Source of the DNA: Sordaria brevicollis
Lineage: Eukaryota; Ascomycota; Sordariomycetes; Sordariales; Sordariaceae
DNA: 64,000 nucleotides
Direction of reading: 5' to 3'
Assembly: GCA_033439795.1 (NCBI GenBank)
Contig: JAUTDP010000007.1
Coordinates: 806,001-870,000, forward strand
Both the position numbers and the translations under genes were made by a program. Position 1 is the first letter of the stretch, and each line of letters begins with the position of its first letter. Positions 50,340 through 61,704 of this stretch are shown one piece after another. The notes beneath the pieces are model-generated. The model did not search any database. It had not been told where the DNA came from and saw only the letters and a list, made by a program, of their open reading frames with translations.

Positions 50340-51540
50340 AAGGGAGGTCGTCTGGATGGTGACATGCGTCCGGGTGTTTGCCTCCACGTGGATGGGACGC
50401 AGCTTCTGCTTCTCTGGCGACCGCGCCCAGGCCGAGACTTCGAGGATGTGCGGTGTTGTTTGCTGGTAGCGGGCGGAGCTGGTAGAAGTGGCGTAGCTGG
50501 TGTTGGCGAGCGGCAGGGTGACCTGCACGGGCCGATTGTCGCCGCGGAGGGGGTTGATGCGAAATTCGAGGACGGGAGGGGGTCCGGAGGAATATGGCAT
50601 CGGCTTCGGCCTCGCGTTACCCCCCGAAAACATGGGAAGACGATGCCACATTCGCTCCCTGAAGACAGGGTCTGTTTCGTTCTTGAAGTTGCTCCATGAA
50701 AATTCCGAGTTGTCCCACAGGCCAGGCAACAGGTCTTCGGTCTGTCCGCAGAGGATGCTGAACCCCTCCGAAGCCAGCGTGGCGGACAGAGCACGGCCGG
50801 GCACTTGCCATAGCGGGATCTTGTCTACCACGGCGGTCACGACGTTCAACTTGTCCTTGAGCACCTCGGCATCCGTCACAGGCCCCATCTCCATGCGCGG
50901 GAGGAGTTCGTTTATCGTATTGAACAAGAACGGGTGGGCGGACTGGACTTCCTGGAAGAAACGCAGAGAAGCGAGAACGACGATGCAGTCCGGCCGAACT
51001 TGTGGTCCGTGAGGGGAAATGCTCTGGAAGTAATTGTTGATGACCGGGCCGATGAACCAACGTGGGTTTCGTGGCTGTTCTTTCCCCGTAAGTTATTTAT
51101 TCCGAGTATATGGGATACCTGACGATGTATGTACTCACATCCATTCGCTTGTTGTATGCCTCTAACGGGCCTCCGGAAATGCTGTGGTCCCATGCCTCTG
51201 GATTCACAACCACCGAAAGACACTTGACTGTCTTCGGGACAGCCCCGGGAACAGCCCATTCAGACTTGTGGAGAGCCCATTTGGAATCGGGGAGATCCCT
51301 TTCAGGATCGCGGTCAATGAATCTTCGTTTGGAATTCTGCGATTCCGGGTCACCGTCCAACACCCTTCTGTAGAGGTAGTCTGTGTGAGTTCTGTGTTGG
51401 TGTTTGAGGTTGGACGGGGAGGTCGTCGTCGACGTCGCGGTTATTGTTCCCCGCAAAGCAAGGGATGCCCGTTGAGATGATGGTGGAGAGAATCCGGGGA
51501 ACCTCCCGACCCTGCCCCTGGGGACGAGCCTCAACAGCAT
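48916..51540 (-). CDS. Unrecognised 831-aa protein with polyglutamine tract; possibly mitochondrial
   Basis: Minus-strand exons 51540-51139, 51074-49832 and 49766-48916. The start at 51540 is the first ATG of the open frame; upstream in-frame codons lack ATG. The first 30 residues are rich in Arg/Leu/Ser without acids (MLLRLVPRGRVGRFPGF), compatible with a mitochondrial presequence. The body has folded-looking segments: ALHKSEWAVPGAVPKTVKCL, PRWFIGPVINNYFQSI, VVLASLRFFQEVQSAHPFLFN, and across intron 2 GGGGWGAKQGLLSLDPQ. A (CAG)15 run gives polyglutamine near residues 381-395. The C-terminal part contains DPYGYKYLWRDPNGVQVF and a low-complexity Asn/Ser/Glu stretch. Continuous frame through two well-formed introns supports a real gene. 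I do not recognise a family. Confidence 0.8.
50292..50336 (-). repeat. (CAG)15 repeat coding for polyglutamine
   Basis: Fifteen perfect CTG units on the plus strand, read as CAG (Gln) in the 831-aa protein. Likely length-polymorphic. Confidence 0.95.
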
Positions 51541-52198
51541 CTCGACGTTCTCGTTGGCTGGAGACGTGCGCAATGACTCGCTCACCTCAACGTCGTTTGG
51601 TGCTGATCTGCGATAACGAACTGAGCTCGAGTTTTGAGGATGCTATCGACCCATTGAAGTTGTATAAGACCGGTTTGCTGAGGAACCCGGAATATTGGTC
51701 AGCTAGTGTGATGATAGTGTCCAAGAAGACATCGTGTCCCGTCACTTCTTCATCCCATTTTCATCGTCCCAAAATCGGCCGTTCAGCCGGCAAAGTGGAG
51801 TCCTCACCGAGGTGAGCGGAGGACAAGGGTCTTTCACGATATGGCCCGTGCACTTTCCTTCTAAGCTTATCGAATATCTCCACACTCTTATCGCGATGGT
51901 TACCAGTGACATCATGCCTTCCCTGGCCGTTTCTCGTTCATCTGAAGTTCAGAACTACTAACAAATATCAGCAACATAACGCAGTTTGACTTTCGAAATT
52001 CCTTTCATCTGTCATACTGTACCATAAACTCCTTTTCCAGAGAAACACACCACAAAAGACCACACTCACCACAACCCATCAAAGCCAAAGTTTACCCACC
52101 TATACAATTAAACATAACCTCACCAACACCACTCACATTCACAACCACGCTCCGCCTACAAAGGGTAAAAACACCCCCGAAACCAACTAAAATTAAAG
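51541..52198. promoter_or_regulatory. Divergent promoter region (831-aa gene / small protein gene)
   Basis: 658 bp between two divergent start codons. The right half becomes A/C-rich (CCACAAAAG, CAACACCAC types) up to the ATG at 52199, as is usual for fungal leaders. No specific operator was recognised. Confidence 0.45.
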
Positions 52199-52537
52199 AT
52201 GGCAACAAACTCCTCCGCCGGCAACGGCGCAATCCAATCCCCCTCTCTCGGCCCCACCGCCAACCCAACGTTCGAATCCCAAGGTCAACAACCTCCCCTG
52301 ACTAAACCCAACGCGCCCGTTTCCGAAGAGGCAAAGGCCCAGATTTTGGGAAACTCAACGACTGGGACTTCGACTGCTGATCAGTCAACTGGTGGAAAGG
52401 ACGCCAAAGATGGTGGGAAGGGTGCGGCAGAACATGAGGCGGGGTCGAGTAAGGAGGAAGAAGGTGCGGCTAAGCAGGAGGGGTGGAGTGAGGAAGTTAA
52501 AGATTTTGAGAGGAGGATGGCTGGGGGTGGACACTGA
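52199..52537 (+). CDS. Small hydrophilic disordered protein, 112 aa
   Basis: Single exon. It starts MATNSSAGNGAIQSPSLGP after an A/C-rich leader (AAAG-ATG). There is no membrane segment. It is rich in Gly, Ser, Lys, Glu and Ala, and its only segment with helix character is the C-terminal WSEEVKDFERRMAGGGH. Composition is like that of small stress-type or histone-chaperone-adjacent proteins, but no family is recognised. Good coding composition and its place with its own leader between two genes support it being real. Confidence 0.6.
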   Translation: MATNSSAGNGAIQSPSLGPTANPTFESQGQQPPLTKPNAPVSEEAKAQILGNSTTGTSTADQSTGGKDAKDGGKGAAEHEAGSSKEEEGAAKQEGWSEEVKDFERRMAGGGH

Positions 52538-53006
52538 TTAGGTTTTGAGGAGGAAACTAAGGGGTTGGGTTATCGAGAGGTACATTTTGGAATGATAGGG
52601 CTATGGGGAAGACAGTGCGGAACCATGAGCGAGAGGAGGATTGTCGGGTTATTATCGGTCGGCTGATGGCGAGGAAGGATGGGTCCGGGAACACAAGTCA
52701 ATTGGGTTGAAGGTTAGGCATGGGATCACAGAACCTGCTAGTACTATTTTGATGGGGAATGACATTCTTAATCGACACAAGGAATAAGGATTTAAAAGAC
52801 CAGCAGGGTTATGAACAATCAAGTTGATTTCATACTTCTCGAAATAGCTGTTCTGTCAACCAGCAAGGTGAAGTCTCCAACTAACAAACCCACCCCTTGA
52901 CTCCAAAGATTAACTGTTTATATGTAGTAGCGCCGAAATCCATCATTATATCCCGCCATGCTCCAACCCAACCAAATATCCAAGAACCCATCATATAAGT
53001 CATCCA
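52538..53006. other. Convergent 3' intergenic region
   Basis: 469 bp between the small protein gene and the convergent F-box gene. No feature other than presumed 3' untranslated regions. Confidence 0.55.
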
Positions 53007-56000
53007 TCACATAACCACACACTTCTTATCACCCCTATCACCTATCTCTCCCTTCTCCTTCCCCTTATTCCTCCCCTTACTCTTCCCTCTCTTATTCTCT
53101 CCCGCCTCTGCCCTTTCCGCCCTCTCCCTCGCAGCCTGCGCCGCCTGCTCACTATTTTCAAACCTCATCCCACTCGGCAAAAAGCTATGTGTGGTGATAT
53201 CCGTCCACGTACTCCTCGCGTCTTCATCATCTCCATTTCTCTGCTTTTTCCCCTTGCCCTTCTTTTCCTTCTTCTGTTTTACGCTCTTGGTTCGACCGCC
53301 CATCCAACCCTTCTTCTTGGCGTCTGCAATGTTCTTGGCTGCGCTTCTTTCTGCTCGGCTTTGGCGTCTGTTGAGACTTGTGGTGCGAGTGGCGCCGTTT
53401 GTGGATGTGGAGAGGGACCTGGTTGTTGCAGGTATGGTGAGGCCGAGACCGGCACCGCCGGTGTTGGAGCTGGCGCCGTTACTAGCGACGCTGTATATGG
53501 TCTCGAGTCGCTCGACGGTTGGACGGTTTCCGAGGACGGCTGATTGCGTCTGTGGACGGGGATGGCGTGGGACGGGAGCGAGAAGGGGAGGATCGCCTCG
53601 ATGACCGGAAGTGTGGCGACCGGGCGGGTCGAAGGCTCCTGAGACACCTTGTGGTGTGCTGACTATAAGGGGCATGTCTTCAACTGCTGATGGTCGGCGG
53701 GATGCTGGTTGTGAGTATGCGGACCGGTTGTTGAATTCGTCCCCGAGGAAGTCAGGTGGAGGATGGTAGCCTCCGGATAGACGCCGAGGAGCTCCTGAAC
53801 GGCTGTTCAGGCGTCTGAGTTGGTCTTGACTAGGAGCTGGCGTGAAGTATTCACTGTTTTCGACAGGAGGCGCAGAGTGCGGAAAATCTGTGGATGCTCC
53901 AGTAGGTATAACAGGCAGGTTTGTAACCAAAGGCCATGTCCCGGCGTTCGAAAGCCGCCTGACTACCGGACTGCTTGTTGCTTGCGGTGTAATGCTGCCA
54001 ATGTTGGGTGAAGGTATATGGAGGTCCAGAGCAAACGGAAATCCTGGTTGCTGTGGAGGTGTAATATCTGTCTGTAGCGGAGGCAATGGTGCGTGTAGCT
54101 GTTGTCCAGAAGATGACGCTGTTGCTGGAACGGAGAAGTTCACATGAGGAGAGCTCACTGCTCGGCTGTCACTCGCTCTGCGCTCCTGACTATCACCACT
54201 AGCCGGGTTTACTGGCCCCATCTTGGGTGAATCGGGAGGAGAGACGTCGTAAATGTTCTCATCCCCAATATACCGGGAGTTGCTAGAAGGTGGCCGTTGA
54301 GGTTCTTGGTACGGGGTCAAATGTGTTGAGTGGGCGGAGCTACCACTATGCTGATACTGGATGGAGGACGACGAGGATTGCTGTGGAAGTAGTGGAACCG
54401 GCGGAATGGTAGGCAGTGACGGTACAGGAGGAATCGAAGACCCGGCCAGTGGTATTCCCATTGCCGTATGACTTCGAGGTGGCTCCAACATGGATTTCGG
54501 CCTACGCATCATTTCGTCGAGGTAATCGTCTGTTTGTGCCGACGTGACAGTGGGTGGAATGACAGGTGGAATGGCATGACGTAGGAAAGCCGGCAAGTCA
54601 CCAGGGTCTTCCTTCTGGTACGGAGGAGGAGGAGGAACCCAGTTGTCTGCGTCACTCTCATGAGGATGCTCAGCTCGGCCATCAGCGCGACGATATTCGA
54701 CAGGACCAGCAGCGGCAGGTGGCGGGTGTAAACGACGATTGGCAGCGGCAGCAGTGGCAGCTCGCCTGAGTGTAGGAGCTGATCGAGGGCTGGCATGAGC
54801 GTAAGGCGACTCCAATGCCTCTTGCTCCTCGATCGACGCAAATTCCTCGGTATCCTCGGTGACGGAAGGTTCCTCAATCCGAGGAACAGGGAGTGCTCCA
54901 ACACGACGAGGCACGAGAGGATCATCATCCTCCTGGGTTGATACTGAAGGCTGGCTGGGCATTGACGCAGCAGACGGAAGGGCTGGAACAGGAGGAAGAT
55001 TTCCTGCGCTAGTAGCAGCCCGCATCAAGCCGCCACGGCTCCCTCTCTTTTGCATAACCGTTCTCCGACGTACAATCGCGACTTCGGCTTCCATGTCTCG
55101 GTGTTCCTCCTCTAGCACCTCGGGTTCTTTAGATCCTACGTCGATATCGATCTCGACAGTGGAACCATTCTCTAGACCATAGTCGAAGTCAATCACTGTG
55201 ATCCGACCACCGTCCACAAAGTCAAATCCATCATCCTCCGTGATGAGCTTTGTGGGCGTGATTCCTCGAGCACCGATGATCATGCGTTCCTTCACCGACG
55301 AATCCTCAAAATCTCCAACCCACTTCACCATCTGTACCCCCTCCAAATGACCAATCTTGCGGCCTGGAATAAGCTTGTTGCGCAATTTGTCGAGCGCTTG
55401 CCATTGAGGTACCCTGGATGGATCATTATCCTGTGTGCGTGAGCCACTTCGTGGTGGAGGTTGACTGTTACGGCGGTTTAACGCAGTCGAGTTCGAGGGA
55501 CCTTCATTGCCTGGGCTAGTCACTTCAGGCGTGGCGTCTAGATCCTCGGGAATGCCGTAGATCCAAACGTCCTTGCCCTGGAATCCAGCTGACACAAGCT
55601 CTCCATGGTAAGAGGCTGCGGGCAGAGTACATGGTACTAGTTTGGGCTGCGCGGTAGGATTCGGTATTGGCCCGGTGAAGTACGTCGTTCCATTTCGGAG
55701 GTCATCAATCCGCACAGCCCTGAAAATCTCGTAACTGCGGTCATACGTGAACGTCCATCCCGCCTCTTCGTATTTCCCATTCTGGATCAAGACGGCGTGG
55801 CTGCAATCGCGACTCGTGTTGGGAAAGAGGATCGACGTTGTCCAAAGCGCACTGATATCGTCCTCCACCGAACAACTACCCGGGTCGTAGTAGGGCGCGG
55901 TTAGAATTACAGTGTTGGGCTGTGGCGCATGAACCGTAGTACCCAGAATCTGTGTCCCGTCAAAGGAGAAAGTCAAAGAGTCGACAGCCTCACACTTGAC

Positions 56001-56900
56001 AGCTCTTCTCTCGGTTGACGTCGCGTTAGGATTGAGTGAGGAGACTTCAATGCCCCCCTCGTAAGCCGCCGCCAGAACTCCGCCACATGGTGAAAGCGCA
56101 ATGGCACGAGGGCTGTTGTCCAAAATCAGAGATTGGGTTCGTCTCGGAGGTGTTGACTTGAGGTCGTAGATGTCGATTTGCATTTCGGTCAGCAGAACTG
56201 CTAGGATGGTTCCCTCATCATTGATACATGTCGCAGCAGGACGGCGCAAGATCTTGAACTCTCTTGTGACCGCAATGTCCCTTTGTCTAGCGTCAATCAC
56301 ATGTATCCGAGAGGAGTTGTAGGCCAAGATATGATGGCCCTTTGGCGATGGGCTGAACTGGATGCCATCTCCACCTGGCGCAGACGAAGAGCTGATCGAG
56401 TTGGATATGAGCTTGATGATCGTCGTCCTTGGGCGCAAGTATGCCTCGAACAGATTTCGTTTGACCTCCTTCGCAAATAACCGTCGAAGTCTGGGAAGAT
56501 GGTCCTCGCTAACCGTTGGAGGCGAGGCATTGTGGTGGCTCAAGGCGTAGGATGGACAATTGGATAAGTGGTAGGCATATAGGTGGGCCTGCTGGGCGAC
56601 ACTTCTCCATTTCGAGTTGAGCAGCACTAGGGAAGCGAAGCCATTCGCATCGACGGTTTGGAAAATTCTACACCACTATGCGTGATTAGAGTAGGAACAT
56701 GGATGCGGAAACACGGAAATTGGACAAAGAAAATGCCGCTGAGAAGACGAAGTGAAGGCTTAGTAAATGATGAGGACGCACTGCTGGATGATTTCGTCTG
56801 GTAACCGTTCAAAAGCTGTCGGTTCTGAGGAGTCCGTCGTGATAGCAGGCTTCTCTATCGAAGAGCGTCTGCCCTCGTCGAGGTTGGTGATGGTGGCCAT
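53007..56900 (-). CDS. F-box protein with beta-propeller-like domain and C-terminal CaaX box
   Basis: Minus-strand exons 56900-56782 and 56667-53007 (1259 aa). The F-box spans the intron: FERLPDEIIQQ-IFQTVDANGFASLVLLNSKW, residues about 32-65, followed by RSVAQQAHLYAYHL. Next comes a WD-like beta propeller of about 400 residues (GIQFSPSPKGHHILAY, CINDEGTILAVLL, AIALSPCGGVLAAAYEGG, LTFSFDGTQILGT). Roughly 700 residues rich in Pro/Ser/Arg follow. The last 30 residues are basic (KRGKSKGRNKGKEKG) and end KKCVVM, a CaaX box with Met in the last position, as in farnesylated proteins. F-box proteins bring substrates to SCF ubiquitin ligases through Skp1. The acceptor was chosen at 56668/56667 because it completes the F-box in frame. 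The substrate is unknown. Confidence 0.85.
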
Positions 56901-59686
56901 GGCGCAAACAGAAATCGAACTCGGTGTAGGGCTGGAATGTAATCACGGCAGCCTAGCCGGCAGGGTATTGGGCTGCTGCTTGCTGGGTAGAGAGGTAGAA
57001 GAATGTCACCAGAAAGAGAAGGCGAGGGTGTTGGTGTTCAAAGACGGTGATGCTGGTCCATTCTTTGTGTCAGGTCTGGTGTCTTGTTTGGCGAAGGTAT
57101 GTACACGAAAGAGAGAGTATCACCGAACTGGAAATACAGTGTTGAACACAGCAGCGAAGAGAGATTGTGAAAAGTGAAAAGAAGAAAAGATGGAAGGCAA
57201 AAAAACACGAGATGGGATGAACATCGGCAGGAACGAACAGACATGTCAAAAGAAGTTGGGACGAATGAATGGCTCTTTCTCACTGGCCGCACTGGCCGCA
57301 CACTGAGTGGTAGGCGCACCAAGCATGGGTGTTACTGCAGCTTGTGGTTGGGGGCATGGCACGGCCGACATGGGCGCCAATGTTCGCTAGACGCCCACGC
57401 CAGAAGCAGCTAAAAGGGCGGCAACGGCATGGCGGCAATCAGCCAGCGGGCATGGGGACCCCGACTGTGAGCCATTCAAAGGAATCGAGTGATCGTCAGG
57501 TCTCGGTCTGGAGGCCACTCAGTTGCCGGTTGAAGAACGCCGAAGCCAAAGATTGGCACCGGATGGACATCCGTGAATAGGGTTGTTCCATGGTTAATCT
57601 ACAGCCCTAAAACAAGACGGGAGGGATTAAGGGGTTTCAGGATAGTCGATCAGCGAGGTTCGGGCTCTCAACCGGTTACTCTGGACTAGGCAGCTCTTTA
57701 GAGACTTGGTGAAGCTGTTAGTTAGTCCAAGTGCTCTGAGACACATGGAACTCGAGAACTCTGCCCCATATGTTGTGAGTTAGAACAAGTGAAATCAATA
57801 TCGATCAGGAACAATAAAGATAGGGTCTCTGGCCCTGTATGACTGGGTAGTATTTGCGACTTTTTCGAGGCCCTGGAGGCGGAGCGAACCAGCCAGAGTC
57901 AGCGAACAAGTGGACTGTGGAGGTGGGCTTCGTAAGCCGCCATAAGATCATCGGCCTACTGCTGCGTATGTATACTCCATCATCAACTATCGTCACAGTT
58001 CAGCTGCCATGGGGAATATCCCTCCCGGATAGCAGCTGAATCATATGGAAACTAGCAAGGTCTTCTTCAGCTGGATGAAGAAACCATGTGTGAGACTTTT
58101 TAGTAAGTGCTAGAGATCGAGTTGTGTTCCAGAGGTTTTTCCAAGGCGAGAGTGTACGCTCCAGTTTCAGTTCGAGACTTTTGACGTCTTCAAAGAGAAA
58201 ATGCGCCATGGTCAGCCATGTTATGCTTCAGCCTTCACCGCCAGCGGGTTTAGACTTAAGCGGTTATGCTGTACTCTTTGGGGCTCTTTGAGGCACGGTA
58301 GGTGGCCATAATGTGGCGTAAAAAGAAGGAACCATATTCCAGTGTTCCTTTTTGAGTCTCTTCGAGGCTATGATAGCCTCCGGTTACGTTCTCGGTGTGG
58401 TGCCCTTTCTTTCATAACCCCTGGGCGGCCCCTCGATACCCTGATCTAGGCTGGTGGCCATGTCTCTGGATAATTCAGGAACCGAACTTGAAGTTTCCAA
58501 AGTCCTTCTGTGCTCTTGTGTTGGCAAAATGAAAAGTCTCATAGAGTTTTTGATCTCTTTTAGGTTGACTTCTTCGACTTACCCCTCCGTGCCCTCGCCT
58601 CCAAACTCCGGGTCGTGACAGCCCACCCGGCAATAAGGCACGTCTAGAACCGAACACCCAATAACAGCCACAGTCCTCATAAATAGTATGCGTTGTGTGA
58701 CGGACCATCACAGGATGGCGTGCGAGTGCGCATACGGGAGGCGTGAAACTGAGGAGACTCAGCCATTCAAATCTGTAATCCGTGAGTGGGATGAAACGAG
58801 AAAGAAAACAGACGTTCATGTGTATGTGTGGCATCTGTTCGTCCAAGTCCAGTCATTGTAAAGATTGAGGCATGTCAGCAGCTACCGTACTAATCGTAAA
58901 AGACGTATAGAGGTAAAAGAACAGAACAACCATCACCCCGTCGGCGAGAAGCCTCAGAGGAACTTCATGGCGACATCATACCTTCCCTGTCGTGTCTGTT
59001 CATCCCACCCTCAATGTCTTCGGTGTTGGCTACCGATCTGGCGTTTAATCAATTTTGAAGATCCGAGTCTCTGTGCCTCTTTCGAGCATGTAAGCCCGTG
59101 AACCATGCATCGAAAGCAACAATAAGGGGCAGGTGGGTATCTCGAGGTTCAAAATGCTGCTGCCTGCTTCAAATGTCCCCATTGGTGATGGAGATGCTGA
59201 CGGTGTTTTTCCTTCTTTCCGGGGCACTATGGTAACTCGTGTGCAACGTCCATTTTCTGATTTGTCGACAAAACGTATGAGAGCGGAAGTGATTCCGCAT
59301 CATCAAATGATGAGTTGATCAACAATCCAGGTCAAGTTGGAATCATTCAAGAACATGCCTGATGGTAATGGGGAGGTGAAGAGAGAAAGTTGAAGACTTC
59401 GGCAAGAAATCGAATGGACAAGTCTGTGTAAAAGAGGAAGGTCTTGGCAGAACTTTAACCCCAAATCTTGGCAGAACTTTAACCCCAAATCTTGGCAGGT
59501 GTCAAACGACAAGTCCGTCCGTCCCAGTGGAGAGCCTCTCCGCACTTACAGGGGTCTTAATTGTAACTTACAAAACTTACACGTGCTGTCGCGAGTTTGC
59601 GCGTCATAACCTTTACAATACTATACGCGACCAACACGTTCTCCAAATTGCCATTGCGATACCTTCTCACTTCTTCCTCCTCCTGT
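56901..59686. promoter_or_regulatory. Large divergent intergenic region (F-box gene / apn1)
   Basis: 2.8 kb with no supported coding frame. Both ends must carry promoters. It contains a 2.4-copy 24-bp tandem repeat at 59442-59499, about 190 bp before the apn1 start. The middle part (57600-59400) has only short overlapping frames and no recognised RNA gene or transposon relic. Confidence 0.5.
59442..59499 (+). repeat. 24-bp tandem repeat upstream of apn1
   Basis: TCTTGGCAGAACTTTAACCC plus four more bases repeats exactly at 59442 and 59466, followed by a 10-bp partial third copy at 59490. It lies in the apn1 promoter region. Confidence 0.95.
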
Positions 59687-61318
59687 ATGAATCGAAGCTT
59701 CATCCGACTCTTCAGCCGTCTGACTATTGCCCAAGTCACCCAATTCTACCGGCCAGCCTCAACAATGTGTCCTCCCAGCCGTCCAACCCGCAGCGCAAAG
59801 TCGCGGGCGGCCACCAAGATCACTGCCGATACCGCCGAAGAAGCCACCGTTGAGGAGACCACCGTGAAGAGGACTACCCGGGGCAGAGGTGCCGTCAAGA
59901 AGGAGGAAGTTGTCGAAGAGAAGAAGGTCGTCGTCAAGAAAGTTGCCGCGACCAAACGCAAAGGGAAATCCCAGGATGACGAAGACGAAGATATCGAGAA
60001 CAAGGACCCTGTCGAGGAAGAAACGAAAAAGCCTGCTCCCAAGAAGCGCAAGACCAAGGCTTCTGCTGAAGAAGATGCTGCTCCGTTAGCAGCCAGGACG
60101 CCAGTTGAGTCCATGAAGAGGAAGTTATACATAGGAGCCCACGTTAGCAGTGCTGGCGGTACGTCTCGCCACCCAACCAACATTTGTTTACTTTCCTCCT
60201 TCTCAAATACTAACTAGACCATAAACACAGGCGTCCAAAACTCCATCACCAACGCCGTCCACATCGGCGCCAACGCCTTCGCCGTCTTCCTCAAATCCCA
60301 ACGCAAATGGGTTTCCCCTCCCCTGGACCCATCCGCCGCCTCTTCCTTCCACGACCTCGCCAAACTCCACTCCTACTCCGTCGGCGACCACGTCCTCCCG
60401 CACGGCTCCTACCTCGTCAACCTTGCCCAGATCGACAAAGCCAAAGCCGACCAAGCCTACGCCAACTTCGTCGACGACCTCCAACGCTGCGCCACCCTAG
60501 GGATCAAGCTCTACAACTTCCACCCGGGCTCAACAGGCGGCGAACCGATCGAAGAAGCCTGCGCGCGCATCGCCTCGCAACTAAACCGCGCCCACAAGGA
60601 GCCCGGAACCGGGCAAACAGTGACGGTGATAGAAAACATGTGCGGCTCCGGCAACGTGATCGGCTCTCGCTTCGAAGAACTAGCCATGATCATCGATGGC
60701 GTTGAAGATAAGAGTCGGGTAGGCGTGTGCATAGATACCTGCCACGCATTCGCGGCGGGCCACGACTTGCGCACGCCCGAAGCTTTTGCGAAAACTATGC
60801 AACTATTTGACGAGATTGTCGGCCTCAAGTACCTGAAGGCGTTTCATTTGAACGATAGCAAAGCCCCCTTTGGCTCCCACCGAGACCTCCACGCCAATAT
60901 TGGCACTGGGTTCCTGGGACTCAGGGCGTTTCATAACTTGATGAATTACGAGCCCGTCCAGGGGTTGCCGATGGTGTTGGAGACGCCGATAGAGGAAAAG
61001 GGTAGCGATGGCAAGATGGTGGAGAACAAGCAGATTTGGGCGGATGAGATCAAACTGTTGGAGAGTCTGGTAGGGATGGATGTCGAAAGTGAAGAGTTCA
61101 AAAAGATAGAGGAGGAATTGCAAAAGAGGGGGGCGAGTGAAAGGGCCAAGATTCAGGAGCAGGTGGACAAAAAGGCTGAGAAGGACGCGAAGAAGGCGGA
61201 GAAGGATGCGGCCAAGGCTGGGAAGAAGGGGCTTGCGGCTGCGGCCAAGGGGACGGCATCGATATCTGGCTTCTTTAAGAAGAAGGTGGTTAAGGAGGAG
61301 AGTGAGGCGGAGGAGTAA
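59687..61318 (+). CDS. apn1: AP endonuclease 1, endonuclease IV family (Apn1)
   Basis: Exons 59687-60158 and 60231-61318 (519 aa from the first ATG). A basic, Lys-rich tail (KKRK, KRKGKSQDDE) precedes the endonuclease IV barrel: KLYIGAHVSSAGG across the intron, FLKSQRKW, YNFHPGSTGGEP, VIENMCGSGNVIGS, GVCIDTCHAFAAGHDLR, KAFHLNDSKAPFGSHRDLH and VLETPIEE. All His/Asp/Glu zinc ligands expected of the family are visible. The enzyme cuts the DNA backbone 5' to abasic sites in base-excision repair. The C-terminus is a Lys/Ala coil ending ISGFFKKK, which resembles a PIP-type PCNA contact. A second in-frame ATG at 59765 in a better context (CAACA-ATG) would remove 26 residues that resemble a mitochondrial presequence (MNRSFIRLFSRLTIAQ). 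Confidence 0.94.
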
Positions 61319-61704
61319 AGTCACTGATGGTTGGAGACATTGAAGCATTGTAATTGTCATGTTCTATTGTATGATGACCGGCTATCTGGCTATGTACGGA
61401 GTTGGGGGTTTGTGGTTTTGAGACTTGTGTTCTTTATGTATAGCATCTGCATAGATAGACGACACTATAAAAAGGGGGAACGGAAGAATAAAGCTATGTC
61501 TCGCCTCATGAAGAATCATAAAGTCCACCACCTTCTTTCGCGCGAAAACGCTCTTTGCCCTTGATGTATCCTTTGACGCCGCAATCCATCAACTCCTAAT
61601 CGCCCTTGAACTTTTAAAGCAACCTTTATAGCAAAACCAATGAAAGCAATCCACCATTATTTCGTGACCCAAGCCCGAAGACTTTGTAGTCCAGATGTCT
61701 GTAT
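61319..61704. other. Convergent 3' intergenic region (apn1 / bub1)
   Basis: 386 bp between convergent stop codons. Nothing beyond presumed 3' untranslated regions. Confidence 0.55.
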
